Of a stretch of 64,000 nucleotides of DNA, positions 40,718-52,070 are shown one piece after another. The DNA comes from Ehretia macrophylla (lineage: Eukaryota > Streptophyta > Magnoliopsida > Boraginales > Ehretiaceae). The stretch lies in assembly GCA_037974665.1 (NCBI GenBank), contig CM075773.1, forward strand, positions 53,048,917 through 53,112,916, given 5' to 3'. Both the position numbers and the translations under genes were made by a program. The notes under the pieces are model-generated. The model made no database searches. It was given only the letters and a program-made list of their open reading frames with translations, and was not told the origin of the DNA. Within the stretch, counting starts at the first letter, position 1. Each line of letters opens with the position of its first letter.

Positions 40718-40780
40718 CATGCCGGCAGCGTTAAAGAGTGTAGCATGAAACTAGAATAGATCTTCTTAATATGTGTATCA
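40718..40780 (-). pseudogene. RLK 5' leader fragment
   Basis: GGCAGCGTTAAAGA, ACTAGAATAGATCTT and AATATGTG match the leader just upstream of the lectin ATG at 6549 and 14157. Lectin coding does not follow the ATG here. The matching upstream sequence resumes at 44912, so a block with the CACTA and LINE sequences separates the two. Confidence 0.65.
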
Positions 40781-40987
40781 ACATACTTAAAACTGTGTAA
40801 TGGATTCGTACATTATGTATCATATTTCCAAAAAGGTGTATCAAGTACCTTATCATGTGTATCACATTCTTAATGATGTAAATGACGTGCCTTAAAATGT
40901 GTACGACTTTTATAAGCATTTGTATTCATAATTTTAATAATGAGCACCAAATACTTTATCATGTGTATCATATCATATTTCCCTATA

Positions 40988-41290
40988 CACTACAAGAAAA
41001 ATCAGTTTCGGCGAGGGAAGATTCCCCTCGCCGGGCCCTCGCCGAGACCCTTTCGGTGAGGGCCCGGCGAGGGAAATCTTCCCTCGCCGAAACCTTCGTC
41101 GATGAATTGCAGTCCCTTGCCGAGCCCACGCTATTCGGCGACGACTTGGCGAGTGACCATTTTGGCGACGACTATGCAAGGACAATTAGCCCTCGCCTTT
41201 TTCGTCCCTCGCCGTGCCCTCGCCTTTTTTCGTCCCTCGCCGTGCCCTCGCCTTTTTCGTCCCTCGCCGTGCCCTCGCCGAACTCTCGAT
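40988..41290. repeat. Subterminal GC-rich repeats of the CACTA element
   Basis: GCGAGGGAA and CCCTCGCC words occur many times in both orientations, including a palindrome at 41008-41090. At 41190-41285 a unit CCCTCGCCTTTTTCGTC with a CCCTCGCCGTG partner repeats three times. In CACTA elements such subterminal motifs are binding sites for the element's own protein. Confidence 0.8.
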
Positions 41291-41506
41291 TCTCGCACAA
41301 ATGTAAATTTATATTTGTAACAATATCCATTGTAATAATAAGTTGTTTGACCTGTCAATTAAATATTTAATACTAAAAAAATAATGTCTAATGCACAAAT
41401 TTATCGAATTAGCTAATAAATATCTAATAATATTGTTCAAAGTATACTTAATAGTTATTACAGTCCGATTGTAATAGAGTTTTATAATGTCATAACAGTA
41501 AAAAAG

Positions 41507-44390
41507 TTATAAATTCAACTCATTTTGACCATCATTCGCAGATGAAGACGAAGACGAAGACGCAGACGACGAACGCTGTTGTTGTGCAGGGTCAGGTAAC
41601 CGTGAAGCAAGTAGTGCTAGTTGTGCTTGGACAGCACGGAGCTGTGATGAATGTTCTTGTTGGAGTTTGTAGTATGCCTCGGTCTGCTTATCCAGCTTCT
41701 CTTCCAGATTGTGGTACGCCTCGTTATTCTTGTCCATCTTGTCTTGCAGCTTGCAGTACGCCTCGTTGCTTTGTTCCAGCTTGCTTTCCAAAGATGCTGT
41801 GGCTCGAGCAACTGCCTCCTGGAGATCTCTTTGCGTGATGTGGCTTCCGGTAGTAGGGTAACTATTTGATGTAGATGCCACAGAGACCTGTGATCCTACC
41901 CCGTATAAACGACCCTTGCGTGGTTTACCAACTACCTCCAAAAATAATGCATTACGATCAACAGGAGTTGGAGCTGAACCGGATTCAGATGCCTCGGTTT
42001 GTTGTGATGCTTGTTTAAGCAGTTCTGTGTATCGAGCCTGTAACGCACAAATATCAACACGTAGAGACATGAATAATATAATATTGAAATTTCGGATTCA
42101 TACCAAAAATATAATGGCCAAACCATCAGAGAAACAAACAAAACAAGCAGTAGGGAAAACATACATTTAATTTCATAAAATGTCGCGGTCCGACAAGACC
42201 CCATGCTAAAAGGGTAAGTTTGGACCTGAATAACGGACATAATCTACTCTGTACCGTGGACTAACTAATTACCTGCACTCAGAAGAAATAGCCACAACGC
42301 AATATACATTGCATTCACACTCAAACACAATGAAATATTAAACAAAATTCATGTATGCATTTCCATTCTCTATTTCAATACTACCGCTATAATTCCGATT
42401 ATCATATCAATCTAACATATCGGATTTAACTTTAACTTAGTAGCAAACAAGAATGTATGATTACTCAAGTTTTAACCATTCAACACTTGAACCTAAGTTC
42501 AATTGCCCCATTGCCATCATTACATTTCATATAATTAAGCTTGTAATCAACAATTAACAAATTTCCTTAAAATTTTCGGACCCCACAAACGGATAGAATC
42601 TCCTCTGTACTATGAAGTAACTAGTTACTTGTATTATCTGAAGATATAGCCACAACCTAAGATACAAGCATTGACAGTCAAATACAATGAATATTAAAGA
42701 AGTTTCTAAGGCAATCAAACTATTTCTACTAAACAAAATTGTATATTCATGCATGCCCTTTCATTTGCTATTGAAATGCTATGTCTATAATTCTGATTAT
42801 CATACAATTCTAATATACTTTACTAAACTTTCTCAGATATTAAATCGTTCAACCAACTTTAACTTAGTTTCAAACAATCATGCCAGATTATAGAAGTGTT
42901 TTCCATTCAACACACTAACCTAAGTTCAATCATGTACTTGGCATCATCATATTTCACATAATTATGGGTGTAATCAACAATTTAACAAATTTGTGAGCGA
43001 ATACGAGTTCTTCATAATTTGTGTGGATAAAACATTTGTATAAACTCTATGTATATCAATCATCAACGTTCTAAAGATTAAATAAACTAGCTTACCACTG
43101 TCTGTTCAGCCCGTGCGTCTGTGTATGGTCCATCACCACCATTCCGATGAGCTTTGTTGAAAACATCAACAAATGTCACTTCATCCCCGCGTTCTTCGGC
43201 CTACATAAAAAATTCACCAAAACAGATAGCTCGACATGTAATGAACAAGATAATATTGTTCATTATTCGTCACTTATAGCAATACAGTCAGCTTTATTCT
43301 TACCATCCTCCTTGCCCATTCGTGTCCGGGGATACATCCCAAATGATGCGTAGATGGATTTTTCTTTCTATTATCAGAGTTTCTTTTGGATTTGTTCTGC
43401 CATGCTTGGCTACTCCACACCACTTTCATTCTATCCCATACATCCTGCGAGAGCCAGGATGGCTTCTTATTTTGTCTACGCGCTTTGCTTAAGTTATCAG
43501 TTACGCGTGTTTGCCCGAAAAAGTTAAATCTCTCGGCAACGGTTGCTTCATCGCAGGGATACCACTTGTACATCCTCTGTGAATCATATAATAAAAATAT
43601 TTGATGTACATATGATATATATCTCAAGTACATAATATGTTTATATAATATATAAATTGAATGCGGTTTTCAAACCTTAAAGTAATCAAAAAATTTATCC
43701 TTCACATCGGGTGGAATCTCTCCCCAAGTTGTCCAAGGCTCTAAATAGGCTGCATGTAGTGATTTCCTAATATCTCTGGTCACGTTATATGGATCCCATC
43801 TACAAATTATAAAAGAAACTGTTGTGTTATATGGTATGAAACTTAACTTTCACGATAAATGAAATATTGTTAATGAATAATTCTACTTACCCAGCACCTT
43901 TAACTTTAAGATGCTTGCGTGAATTAGTGGCCCATGTTGCAAATTCTTCCATAGATGAGAATCCATATGTTATCCAGTCTGGAATGCCATCAGCTCGATC
44001 TTTTGCAGCTCTCGATGACTCAGCCATCGGGTGACATTGTGTGTCACCATGTACAGGAGTACCATCCCTCTCAACATGTAGATCATCAAAACCTTGTCGC
44101 AATCCGGATGAGGTAGTGGTTTGGGTATCCGTTACGTGAGGGTGATGTGGAATGTTTGGACTAGTATGACCAGTTATATGGTCAACGGGAGCTCCGGATG
44201 AACGTGAACGTGAACGTTCACGAGGCATTACCTGCTGTGGAAGTAGAGTGTCTGCCACCCGCTGCTCCGTACCAATGGAGGTTGAACTGGAGTTATGCAA
44301 TGTTACACCATGTTCACCTATGGAATGCCGAACACTCGGACTTTGACCATGTGTTTGTCGGCAACCATATAATGGCTGCCCTGTACCTGT
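41507..44390 (-). CDS. En/Spm Transposase_24 (PF03004-type) protein, 5' incomplete
   Basis: The exons on the minus strand join by GT-AG with no stops that I can see: about 44385-43888, 43802-43677 (WDPYNVTRDIRKSLHAAY), 43575-43305 (PSWLSQDVWDRMKVVW), 43203-43097 (AEERGDEVTFVDVFNKAHRN) and about 42040-41507. The last exon has the VVGKPRKGRLYGVGS motif typical of this family, then a coiled coil (ESKLEQSNEAYCKLQDKMDK) and a Ser-rich tail. The family accompanies CACTA transposases and probably binds element ends. No in-frame ATG is found: the first exon opens after an acceptor near 44387, so an upstream exon was lost with the missing end. Confidence 0.8.
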
Positions 44391-44489
44391 AAATCATACA
44401 AAGTTGTCAACTATGATACAGAACATAGAAATCGGAAGTATTAATTTTAATTGAGTATAGGTGTATCAAATACCTTATCATGTGTACCA

Positions 44490-44911
44490 CATGCTTGACG
44501 ATATATATGGTCTTTGTCCTCTTTGTCATATGGTATTGGAAAATAGAGATCATATTTTCTTCGAATGTTCTTTTAGCTGGAGAGTTTGAAGAATTTGCTG
44601 TAAAATGGTGCGTCTTTCTGTGTTGGGTATGCCATAGGAAAATGTTCTCAATGGCTGCTGTGCAATGGCAAAAAGAAACAATTTACAAAGCTTGGCTCTT
44701 AAGTTGCTTCTCTGTTCATGTGTGTACCACATTTGGCGTGAACGAAATGCACGTATCTTCAACAACGACTTTGCTAATTAGGGAGCTACTTGAATAGTCT
44801 CCAGTTATGTAGTTTGTTCTTGTTTCTTTGTTAATGGCTTGACCATACGTTTTTTGAAGTGGAATAGAATCATTACTTGCTAACTGAGAAAGAAAGGAAA
44901 AAAAAAAAAAG
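44490..44911 (+). mobile_element. LINE 3' fragment with poly(A)
   Basis: One frame reads CPLCHMVLENRDHIFFECSF, the zinc-binding zf-RVT motif near the C terminus of plant LINE reverse transcriptase, followed by SWRV-stop and further matching residues (HIWRERNARIF) with a second stop. An A-rich tail ends at about 44911. It is strongly 5'-truncated and dead. No clear target duplication was found. Confidence 0.75.
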
Positions 44912-44985
44912 GCCACGGTATTGACTGGTGATGTAAAGACTGAAAACTATCGATCGGCTTGTGAGTAAATATACGGAGAATTATA
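44912..44985 (-). pseudogene. RLK upstream-region fragment
   Basis: GGCCACGGTATTGACTGGTG and CGGCTTGTGA match the region upstream of the lectin exons (about 6667 and 14299). It is the continuation of the fragment at 40718-40780. Confidence 0.6.
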
Positions 44986-45062
44986 AAGTTTTATTTTAAA
45001 ATTAATTTGTAGTAAATGAAGTAACTCAAGACCTTGTGAAACGAATGTAAGTTCCAACCACT

Positions 45063-45290
45063 CCCTCACGTATGAGGTGGCGAAAACTGAGAATCGAGAG
45101 TTGACATAGAGGAGCACGAGTCAACAAGACCAAAACCCTCATATGTGAGGTGGCGAGAACTGAAAATCAAGAACTAATATGGGGTTGCACGAGTCAACAA
45201 GACTGAAATCCTCACATGTAAGGTGGCGAGAACCGAGAACTGAGAACTGAGAACTGATAGTTGACTTGGGGGTGCACAAGTCAACAACAA
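45063..45290. repeat. Minisatellite with internal palindrome, about 3 units of 75 bp
   Basis: Units start CCTCACRTATGAGGTGGCGA, a short palindrome, and contain GAGAACTGAGAA and GCACGAGTCAACAAGA. A 7-bp subrepeat (GAGAACT) is expanded in the last unit. Confidence 0.8.
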
Positions 45291-46016
45291 TTGGAGTGAA
45301 ACAGGCAGATAGACAAATAGGTCGCGCGGAATGGTTGGATATGGCTGGATTAAGGGTTTAGCTCTGATAGCATGTTAAGAATTATAGAGTTGTGTGGTTT
45401 TGTTGTTTAATTTTTCTATATAATAAAAATGTGTATATTCAACACAAAGCATGATTCATATTTTTTATAAACATAATAGTAATACGTATTATTTTTAGTC
45501 AGACTTACATATTTTTTGTGGTCGTACCTGTTTGTTGTTTATAAATTATAAGCATGACCAGTTAGATGCGTAACACGGTATGAACATATGACTGCCCATC
45601 TCATGGGATTAGACTGTTCAAAGACAAATGATATAAAGAAGAATATAAGGTTTAGAATTTTCAAACAAAAAGATTGACTATTCCAATGCATAATAAGAAA
45701 ATTATATTCAGACTCTAAAGTTCAAACCACGCAATGTCATTTTGCTGCTCTCGAGGTCATGGATTACGCAAGGCGACTAGGGATCAATAATAGTACCACG
45801 AAATTAAGTGTGATTACTCAAACCATAAGGATTTTGGTTTAATGGTATATAATTTATTTTATATGTGAGATATTATGAGATCGAATTTCGATAGGTATAT
45901 TATATAGCCTTAGGCCTCTCTTAATTTAAAAACAAAGGAAAAAAAAAAGAAAAAAAATTTTGATAACTCGTATATATATAATGTTTGACAAGTTTGATCC
46001 TGGTGGAAGGTTTATC
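45291..46016. other. Gene-free stretch
   Basis: AT-rich sequence. GCATGTTAAGAATTATAGAG at 45371 is echoed at about 56388 beyond the retrotransposon. No gene is supported. Confidence 0.45.
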
Positions 46017-46021
46017 CTAGT

Positions 46022-46502
46022 TGACGAGGGGGACCCCGAGCTGAGTATGATGCCCACTCCGAGTTGAGGCGGGTTAATTCGAGCCAAGCCAAACACATTT
46101 TAGCTAATGCCCAACCTGGATGCTAATCCGACCTCACCCCGACCTTGGAAAACCCCGACCTTAGTGCCAGCTGCCCTGATGGGACATAAAGCTGCACCGC
46201 ATTAAATGCTTTCAGGTCCGAATTTAGTATAAATAGAGATCTACCCCTTCATTTTTGGGCAACTTGTCATTATTGTACTCAGTTACCTTGTCATCTCGGA
46301 CATACTAATCATTCGCACGTCCGAGGGAAAAATCCGGGTCATCACCCCGCCTTTTTCTTTCATTTCCTTGTGCAGGTTTAGCGGCCGACCAGAAAGTTCA
46401 ACTCGGAGGCCGACCTGAAAGTTTAGCTCGGAGGCCAATCTAAAAGTTCAGCTAGGCAAGCGTAGCAGTTCATCCTCAACTGTGAGATTTCCAACCTCGA
46501 CA
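46022..46502 (+). repeat. 5' LTR
   Basis: TGACGAGGGGG... to ...CCAACCTCGACA, 481 bp, with a TATA box at 46228-46235. It lacks a 19-bp duplicated segment (around GGGACATAAAG) that is present in the 3' LTR and in the LTR at 24697. Confidence 0.93.
46228..46235 (+). promoter_or_regulatory. LTR TATA box
   Basis: TATAAATA, conserved in the 3' LTR (55653-55660) and the LTR at 24697. It is probably the promoter for the genomic RNA. Confidence 0.65.
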
Positions 46503-46505
46503 GTT

Positions 46506-46523
46506 TGGCGCCGTCTGTAGGAA
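46506..46523 (+). promoter_or_regulatory. Primer binding site
   Basis: TGGCGCCGTCTGTAGGA lies 3 bases after the 5' LTR. It is the sequence usual for this group of plant Ty3/gypsy elements, which is not the initiator-Met type TGGTATCAGAGC. Confidence 0.75.
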
Positions 46524-46568
46524 CGAGTTCTTTCTATCACTCTTCTCACCACTCATTGAGAAACTATC

Positions 46569-48100
46569 ATGGTACAAACGAGAAGCCACAGTGCAACTGT
46601 AGATGATTCGCCCAACCCGGATGGGGACCTCGAAACCACGCAGGTGCCTAGCCAAAACCCAACCCAAGCCGACATTGGAACAAGCCAACGTATACACTTA
46701 GCCACCCAAACCAACCCCACGACAGATGGAGACCTCAACTCCAGCCTGTCACCGGAGATGAGGATGATGCTCAGGATGTTCCAGGAACTAAAGGAGCAGG
46801 TAGCCTGGCTAGCAGCGGAACCCCCAGTTCCACAAGAAGCTACGCCGTTGCCCGCGCGTCCACAGTTCCACATTCCAGCCTCGGGAAGAACTCGAGCGCA
46901 AGACGAAGAGGGCTTCCTAGAGCCGGTGGCGGGACCCGAGGAGGCGAGAGGTAAAAAGGCGGCTCAAGCCGGCCCCAAGCAGGCCAAAACTGCGGCTGCC
47001 ATAGCCAAGGTTAGTAACCAGCTCGGCATAAGCCCACTATCAACCGAGGTATTGGCCACACCACTACCCACCGGCAATCGGATGCCCAACTTGGCAGTCT
47101 ACAATGGGGACGGCGACCCAGCCAGCCACTTGCTCAACTTTGACCACCACATAATCCTGCATGATATGTCCGACCTCATGAAGACGAAGACATTCCCAAC
47201 CACCCTGGTTGATAATGCCTTGGACTGGTTCCAAAAACTTCATCTCGGATCTATTGCAAGTTTTAATCAGCTGGCTGAGGCTTTCCTGTCCCGCTTCGCG
47301 GGAAGCCGACGCGCCAGCCGCCACACTTCTATATTGCTGTTGGTGAAACAGCATAGGGGAAAAGTTTGAAGGCTTACACAGCCCGATTCAATGAAGAGTC
47401 ACTCAGAATCGCCAACCTAGAGAACTCCATGGCGTTAATAGCTTACCAAAGTGGGCTCAGATCGGGACCCTTTACATCCTCCTTGGCCATCGACCCCGTG
47501 GATACTGTAGCCGAGCTGATGGTACGAGCAGAAGGATACATACACTCGGAGGAGATCCATCAGGCGAAGAGGGATGATGATAAGGAGAAGGAAGCCAATA
47601 AGAAGGGAGAGACTTCCCGAGCCTAACCTGGGGGTAAAGTCCAAAATGATCGAGGCAAGCAGCCTCATCAGCCGAAACAGAACCCCTGGTTCACTATGTT
47701 CACTCCCCTTAACACTACAAGGGAGCAGATCCTGATGGGGATCCAACACCAGAACCACCTGCCTCCAGCTCCAAGGATGAAAGGCCGACCTGATAAGCGC
47801 AATAGGACTAAGTATTGCCGCTATCATATGGACTACGGCCATACCACCGAGGAGTGTAAAGACTTGAAACAGGAGATCGAGGGACTAATAGCCCGAGGTC
47901 ACCTCCGGAGGTACGTAGATCAGCAGCCGACCCGGAATCACGATCAGAGAGATAGGGAGAGAAGTCCACCCAGGCGCCAGGCTGGGGGCGGACGTTTGGC
48001 TGTGATCGAGACCATCGCAGGAGGATTGGCGTCGGGTGGGGAGACCTCGACTGGTAGGAAGGGTTATGTTCGCGCTGGGAGGGAGTATGGACCGGTGCGG
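46569..48100 (+). pseudogene. Gag (Tat element 3)
   Basis: It starts MVQTRSHSATVDDSPNPDGD 66 bases after the LTR. The capsid-like part contains LAVYNGDGDPASHL and DWFQKLHLGSIASFNQLAEA. A zinc knuckle (YCRYHMDYGHTTEEC, C-x2-H-x4-H-x4-C) lies near 47815-47860. A 1-bp deletion near 47358 and a CAA to TAA stop at 47624 break the frame. The product would package element RNA. Confidence 0.88.
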
Positions 48101-50130
48101 GGTCCGGCCCCGGAGATGGAGGAGCTCACCTTCTCCTCAGAAGACTTAGAAGGTGTGATATTACCCCATGACGACCCACTGGTGATCAGCGCTGAAATAG
48201 CCAACTTCACCGTAAAGAGGCTGATGGTGGATACCGGGAGCTCGGCAGAAGTCCTATTCTTGAAGGCATTTGAGCAAATGGGGTTGGACAAGAGCCGACT
48301 CAGGCCATTGAGGGGCACTTTAGCTGGTTTTACCGGACAAGCCCACCGAGCCGAAGGGGTCATCAACCTCCCACTAAAGTTGGAAGATGGAGACAAACGG
48401 GTTTCGATGCAAGCCAACTTCATTGTGATGGATTGCAATTCCACTTACAATGGGATTTTAGGTCGGGTGGCACTCAACCATTTCAGGGATGTCCCTTCAA
48501 CTTACCACCAGGCCCTGAAATTCCTGACCCCGGCCGGCACGGCCACCATTCGCAGAACCCAGCTCTCAGCTCGGGAATGTTATGAAAACTCCCTCCGACC
48601 CAAATATCAGGTTGACTGGGGACCAAATTTGCCCGAGAAGAAGAGGGATGCTAAGAGAGGAAGCCCAACTGAAAGCCTTTAAGAGGTGGAGCTCTCAGAT
48701 GAAACAAAGAGAGCGAAGATTGGGAGTGAACTCCCTGACAACCTCAAGAAATGTATAAGCCAGTTTCTTCTGAAAAATGAACACATATTTGCATGGTCTG
48801 CCTCTGACATGATAGGTATTGACCCGGGAGTGGTTGAACATCACCTGAATGCCGACCCGAACCATTATCCGGTAAAGCAGAAGCGCAGGCACTTTCATTA
48901 TGACAAGCAACAAATCATAGCAGAAAAGGTGGACAAGTTGGTAGACGCTTGCCACATAAAGGAAATCTAGTACCCAACCTGGTTATCCAACGTGGTGCTG
49001 GTGACCAAGTCCTCAGGTGGATGGAGACTGTGTATTGACTTCACTGACCTCAATAAAGCCTGCCCTAAGGACTGTTTTCCCCTACTTCAGATTGATCAGA
49101 TGGTGGATGCCACATCCGGGTTTGAGCTATTCTCTTTTATGGACGCATTCAAAGGCTATAACCAGATCAAGATGGCTCTCGGAGACAAAGAGAATACTGC
49201 CTTCACCACCGATAAAGGTCTCTACTACTATGAGGTCATGCCTTTTGGTCTCAAGAATGCTGGAGCTACCTACACTTGGATGGTGAACAAGGCTTTCAAA
49301 AATCAGATTGGCCGAAATATGGAGATCTATGTAGACGACATGCTGGTCAAGAGCAGAAGGGCGGAAGACCATATAGCCGACCTGGCTGAAGCTTTTGCCG
49401 TAATGGAGCACTTTGGGATAAAGCTGAACCCGAAAAAGTGTGGATTCGGCGTCAAGGCAGGAAAGTTTCTGGGCTTCATGGTCACAGCCCGTGGAATAGA
49501 AGCCAACCCAGAGAAGGTTTAGGCGATACTCAACCTGGCAACGCCGACCTGCGTGAAAGACATCCAAGTGTTGGCAGGCAAGGTCGCGATACTAAGTAGA
49601 TTCATGTCCAGGTCAGCTGATACGTGTGCTCCCCTGTTCAAAATATTGAGGAATCCTAAGAACTTCGAATGGACTACAGAATGCCAGAATGTCTTCCAAG
49701 AGCTGAAAAGGTATCTAGCTTCGCCACCCTTGCTATCCTGACCTGAGTGGAGGAGGAGCTGGTACTATACCTAGCATGCTCGGGAACAGCAGTGGCAGCG
49801 ACACTGGTCCGTGAAGAAGGGAAGGAGCAGAAGCCGGTCTATTATGTCAGCAAAACCTTGCAAGGGGCCGAGGTGAGGTACTCCTCCTTGGAAAAACTCG
49901 CCATCGCGCTCATCACGGCCGCAAGAAAGCTGAAGCCATACTTTGATGCTCATCCAATTAAGGTCATGACGGATGCCCCACTCAAGTCCATCATGCACAA
50001 GCCGGAGGCGTCGGGAAGGCTGCTGAAATGGGCAGTTGAGCTGAGTTAATTTGACATCACCTACCAGCCCAGAACAGTCATCAAAGCCCAAGCCATCGCA
50101 GACTTTATGGTTGAGTGCACTGGCTGAGCC
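48100..50130 (+). pseudogene. Protease, RT and RNase H (Tat element 3)
   Basis: The protease has VDTGSSAEVL (about 48225-48255). RT has CIDFTDLNKACPKD, FSFMDAFKGYNQI and the catalytic YVDD (49328-49339). RNase H has YYVSKTLQGAEVRYS. Stops occur at 48680 (CAA to TAA), 48968 (CAG to TAG), 49520 (CAG to TAG), 49739 (CGA to TGA, followed by a 1-bp deletion) and 50047 (CAA to TAA). A CGA to TGA change lies near 50125. Fixed residues of the domains are otherwise well kept. Confidence 0.9.
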
Positions 50131-50148
50131 GAGCATGACCCAGAGGAT

Positions 50149-51855
50149 GTGTGGAAGGTCCATGTAGATGGGGCCTCAAGGAAGTCTGAAAGCGGAGCTG
50201 GAGTAGTCATCCTCGACCCGACCCGACATGAGCACCAATACTCCCTCAAGTTCGCCTTTCCGGCGTCCAACAATAAAGTTGAGTACGAAGCAGTGGTCGC
50301 AGGACTGAAAATTGCAGCTCAGCTCGGGGCACAGACAGTCGACCTGAGCACCAACTCTCAATTGGTTTCTAGTCAGATATCGGGAGAGTTCGAAGCCAAG
50401 AATAGTACTATGCTGGCCTACCTCAACAGAGTCAAGGATTTGACCTCAGGGCTCAAAAGGTTCACGATACAGCAAATTCCGAGGGAAGAGAATATGAATG
50501 TTGATACCCTGTCCAGGTTGGCCTTGGGCGAGAGCCGACCTGCCCTGGTCCATGTGGAAGAAGTATCCGAACCGAGTATTCAGTTGGGGGTGCAAGCTGT
50601 AGCCGAGCTCAATATAAGCCCAGATTGGACCAAACCAATCGTGGACTATTTGGAGGGGGGTATGACCCCAGAGGATGAAAAATCAGTTCGGAAGCTCATG
50701 AAACAAGCCTCAAGGTTTGTCATAATTGCCGGGCAACTCTACAAGAGAACCTACACTTGGCCTCTCTTAAAATGTGTTGGGCCCGATGAGGGAAACTATG
50801 TACTCCGAGAGATCCATGAAGGAATATGTGGAAACCACTTAGGAGGCAAGGCTCTAGCTCGGAAGGCATTGAGGCAAGGCTATTTCTGGCCAACCTTGGA
50901 ACAAGATGCCAAAGAGTATGTAAAAAAGTGCGACACCTGCCAAAGGTTCGCCAATGTACAGAGGAAGCCTGCGGTAGACCTCACGATGATGATAAGCCCA
51001 TGGCCATTCTATCAGTGGGGTCTAGATATCATCGGCCCATTGTTGACCAGTGTCGGCCAAAAGAAATACACATTCGTAGTAGTGGACTACTTCACCAAAT
51101 GACCCGAGGCTGAAGGTGTTGCTAGAATAACAGAAAAGGCAGCTTGGGATTTCGTATGGAAAAGCATCATTTGCCGATTTGGGGTGCCAAAGGTCATCAT
51201 TACTGACCACGGCAAGCAATTCGACAGTACATACTTTCGAGGCAAATGTGTTGAGATTGGGATCGACCTCAGATTCTCATCTATTGCTCACCCTCAAAGT
51301 AATGGCCAAGTTGAAAGGACTAACCAAATCATTTTGCAGGGCCTGAAAACCAAGTTGGAGGAAGCAGAGGGCCAGTGGGCATCGATTCTCCCCGAGGTGC
51401 TGTGGGTTCAACGGACCACCACCAGCTCGGCAACGGGAGAATCGCCCTTCGAGCTGACCTTCGGTACTCAAGCGATGCTGCCAGTGGAGATCAGGTCTCT
51501 GACCAGTAGAACCCTCCACCATGATCCAGAAATAAAAGGAGCACTGATCCGTGAAGAGCTCAACCTCGCCGAAGAGCTCCGAGCTAAAGCTCAAATCAGA
51601 ATGCTGGCCAGCAAAGCTGCCATGCAAAGAGCTTTTGCCAAGTAGGTCAAGCCTAAGCCTATTAAGGTTGGCGACCTCGTGCTCAGAAAGGCCATCTTTT
51701 TGCCACGCTCGGGTAACAAGCTTTCCCCGACCTGGGAGGGACCGTACGAAGTCGTGAAAGAAGTCCGACCTGGGACCTTCTACCTCCGCGACAGATACAG
51801 GAAGCAATTAAAAAATGCATGGCACGCTGAGCACCTGAAGAGATATTTTGTCTAA
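50149..51855 (+). pseudogene. Second RNase H and integrase (Tat element 3)
   Basis: The first part is the additional RNase H of Tat elements: HVDGAS, VEYEAVVAGLK, then TNSQLVSSQ with Asn where the third catalytic Asp (DSQL, kept in the copy at 62.4-63.7 kb) is expected, and VDTLSRLA. The integrase follows with a HHCC finger (HEGICGNHLGG... KKCDTCQRF), core GLDIIGP, ITDHGKQFDS and QVERTNQ (D, D, E). It ends LKRYFV-stop. Breaks are TGG to TGA at 51100 and CAG to TAG at 51643. Confidence 0.9.
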
Positions 51856-51856
51856 A

Positions 51857-52070
51857 GGCCCCGAGCCGAAGTCTCTTGTAACGGCCCCCGAACTGAAATA
51901 CATTGCAATGGCCCCGGGCCAAAATCTTTTGTTATGGTCCCGAGCCGAATCACAATGTAAGGGCCCCGAGTCGCAATATTTTGTAACAGCCCCCGAGCTG
52001 AAATCTTTTGTTAAGGCCCCGAGCCACAACATTGCTTCTAATCGGCTCCCGAGCCCAAATACTTCATGTA
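51857..52070. repeat. Tandem repeats between integrase and opposite-strand gene
   Basis: About six to seven units of 30-36 bp with GGCCCCGAGCCGAA- or GGCCCCGAGTCG-type cores, longer than the block in the element at 24.7 kb. Location and variability match the hypervariable 3' region known in Tat-lineage elements. Confidence 0.85.

Larger units (their letters stand above)
40988..44390 (-). mobile_element. CACTA (En/Spm) element, one end only
   Basis: The left end is CACTACAAGAAAAATCAG, a textbook CACTA terminus, followed by GC-rich subterminal repeats. A five-exon gene of the En/Spm Transposase_24 type lies inside on the minus strand. No matching TTTTTCTTGTAGTG end is present up to 44910, so the other end, with the promoter side and any TnpD-like transposase, is missing. 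It lies within an RLK upstream region. Confidence 0.85.

Noticed and set aside
40780..40985. Tandem repeat based on GTGTATCA / TTATCATGTG words
   Set aside because: The words recur irregularly and also near 44460, but no regular unit could be defined.
44480..44797. 105-codon plus-strand frame
   Set aside because: The LINE zf-RVT motif is in a different frame over the same bases, so this frame is a shadow.
45830..45925. tRNA-derived SINE
   Set aside because: GGTTTAATGGTATA and GAGATCGAATTTCGAT look box-like, but spacing, tail and target duplication could not be established.
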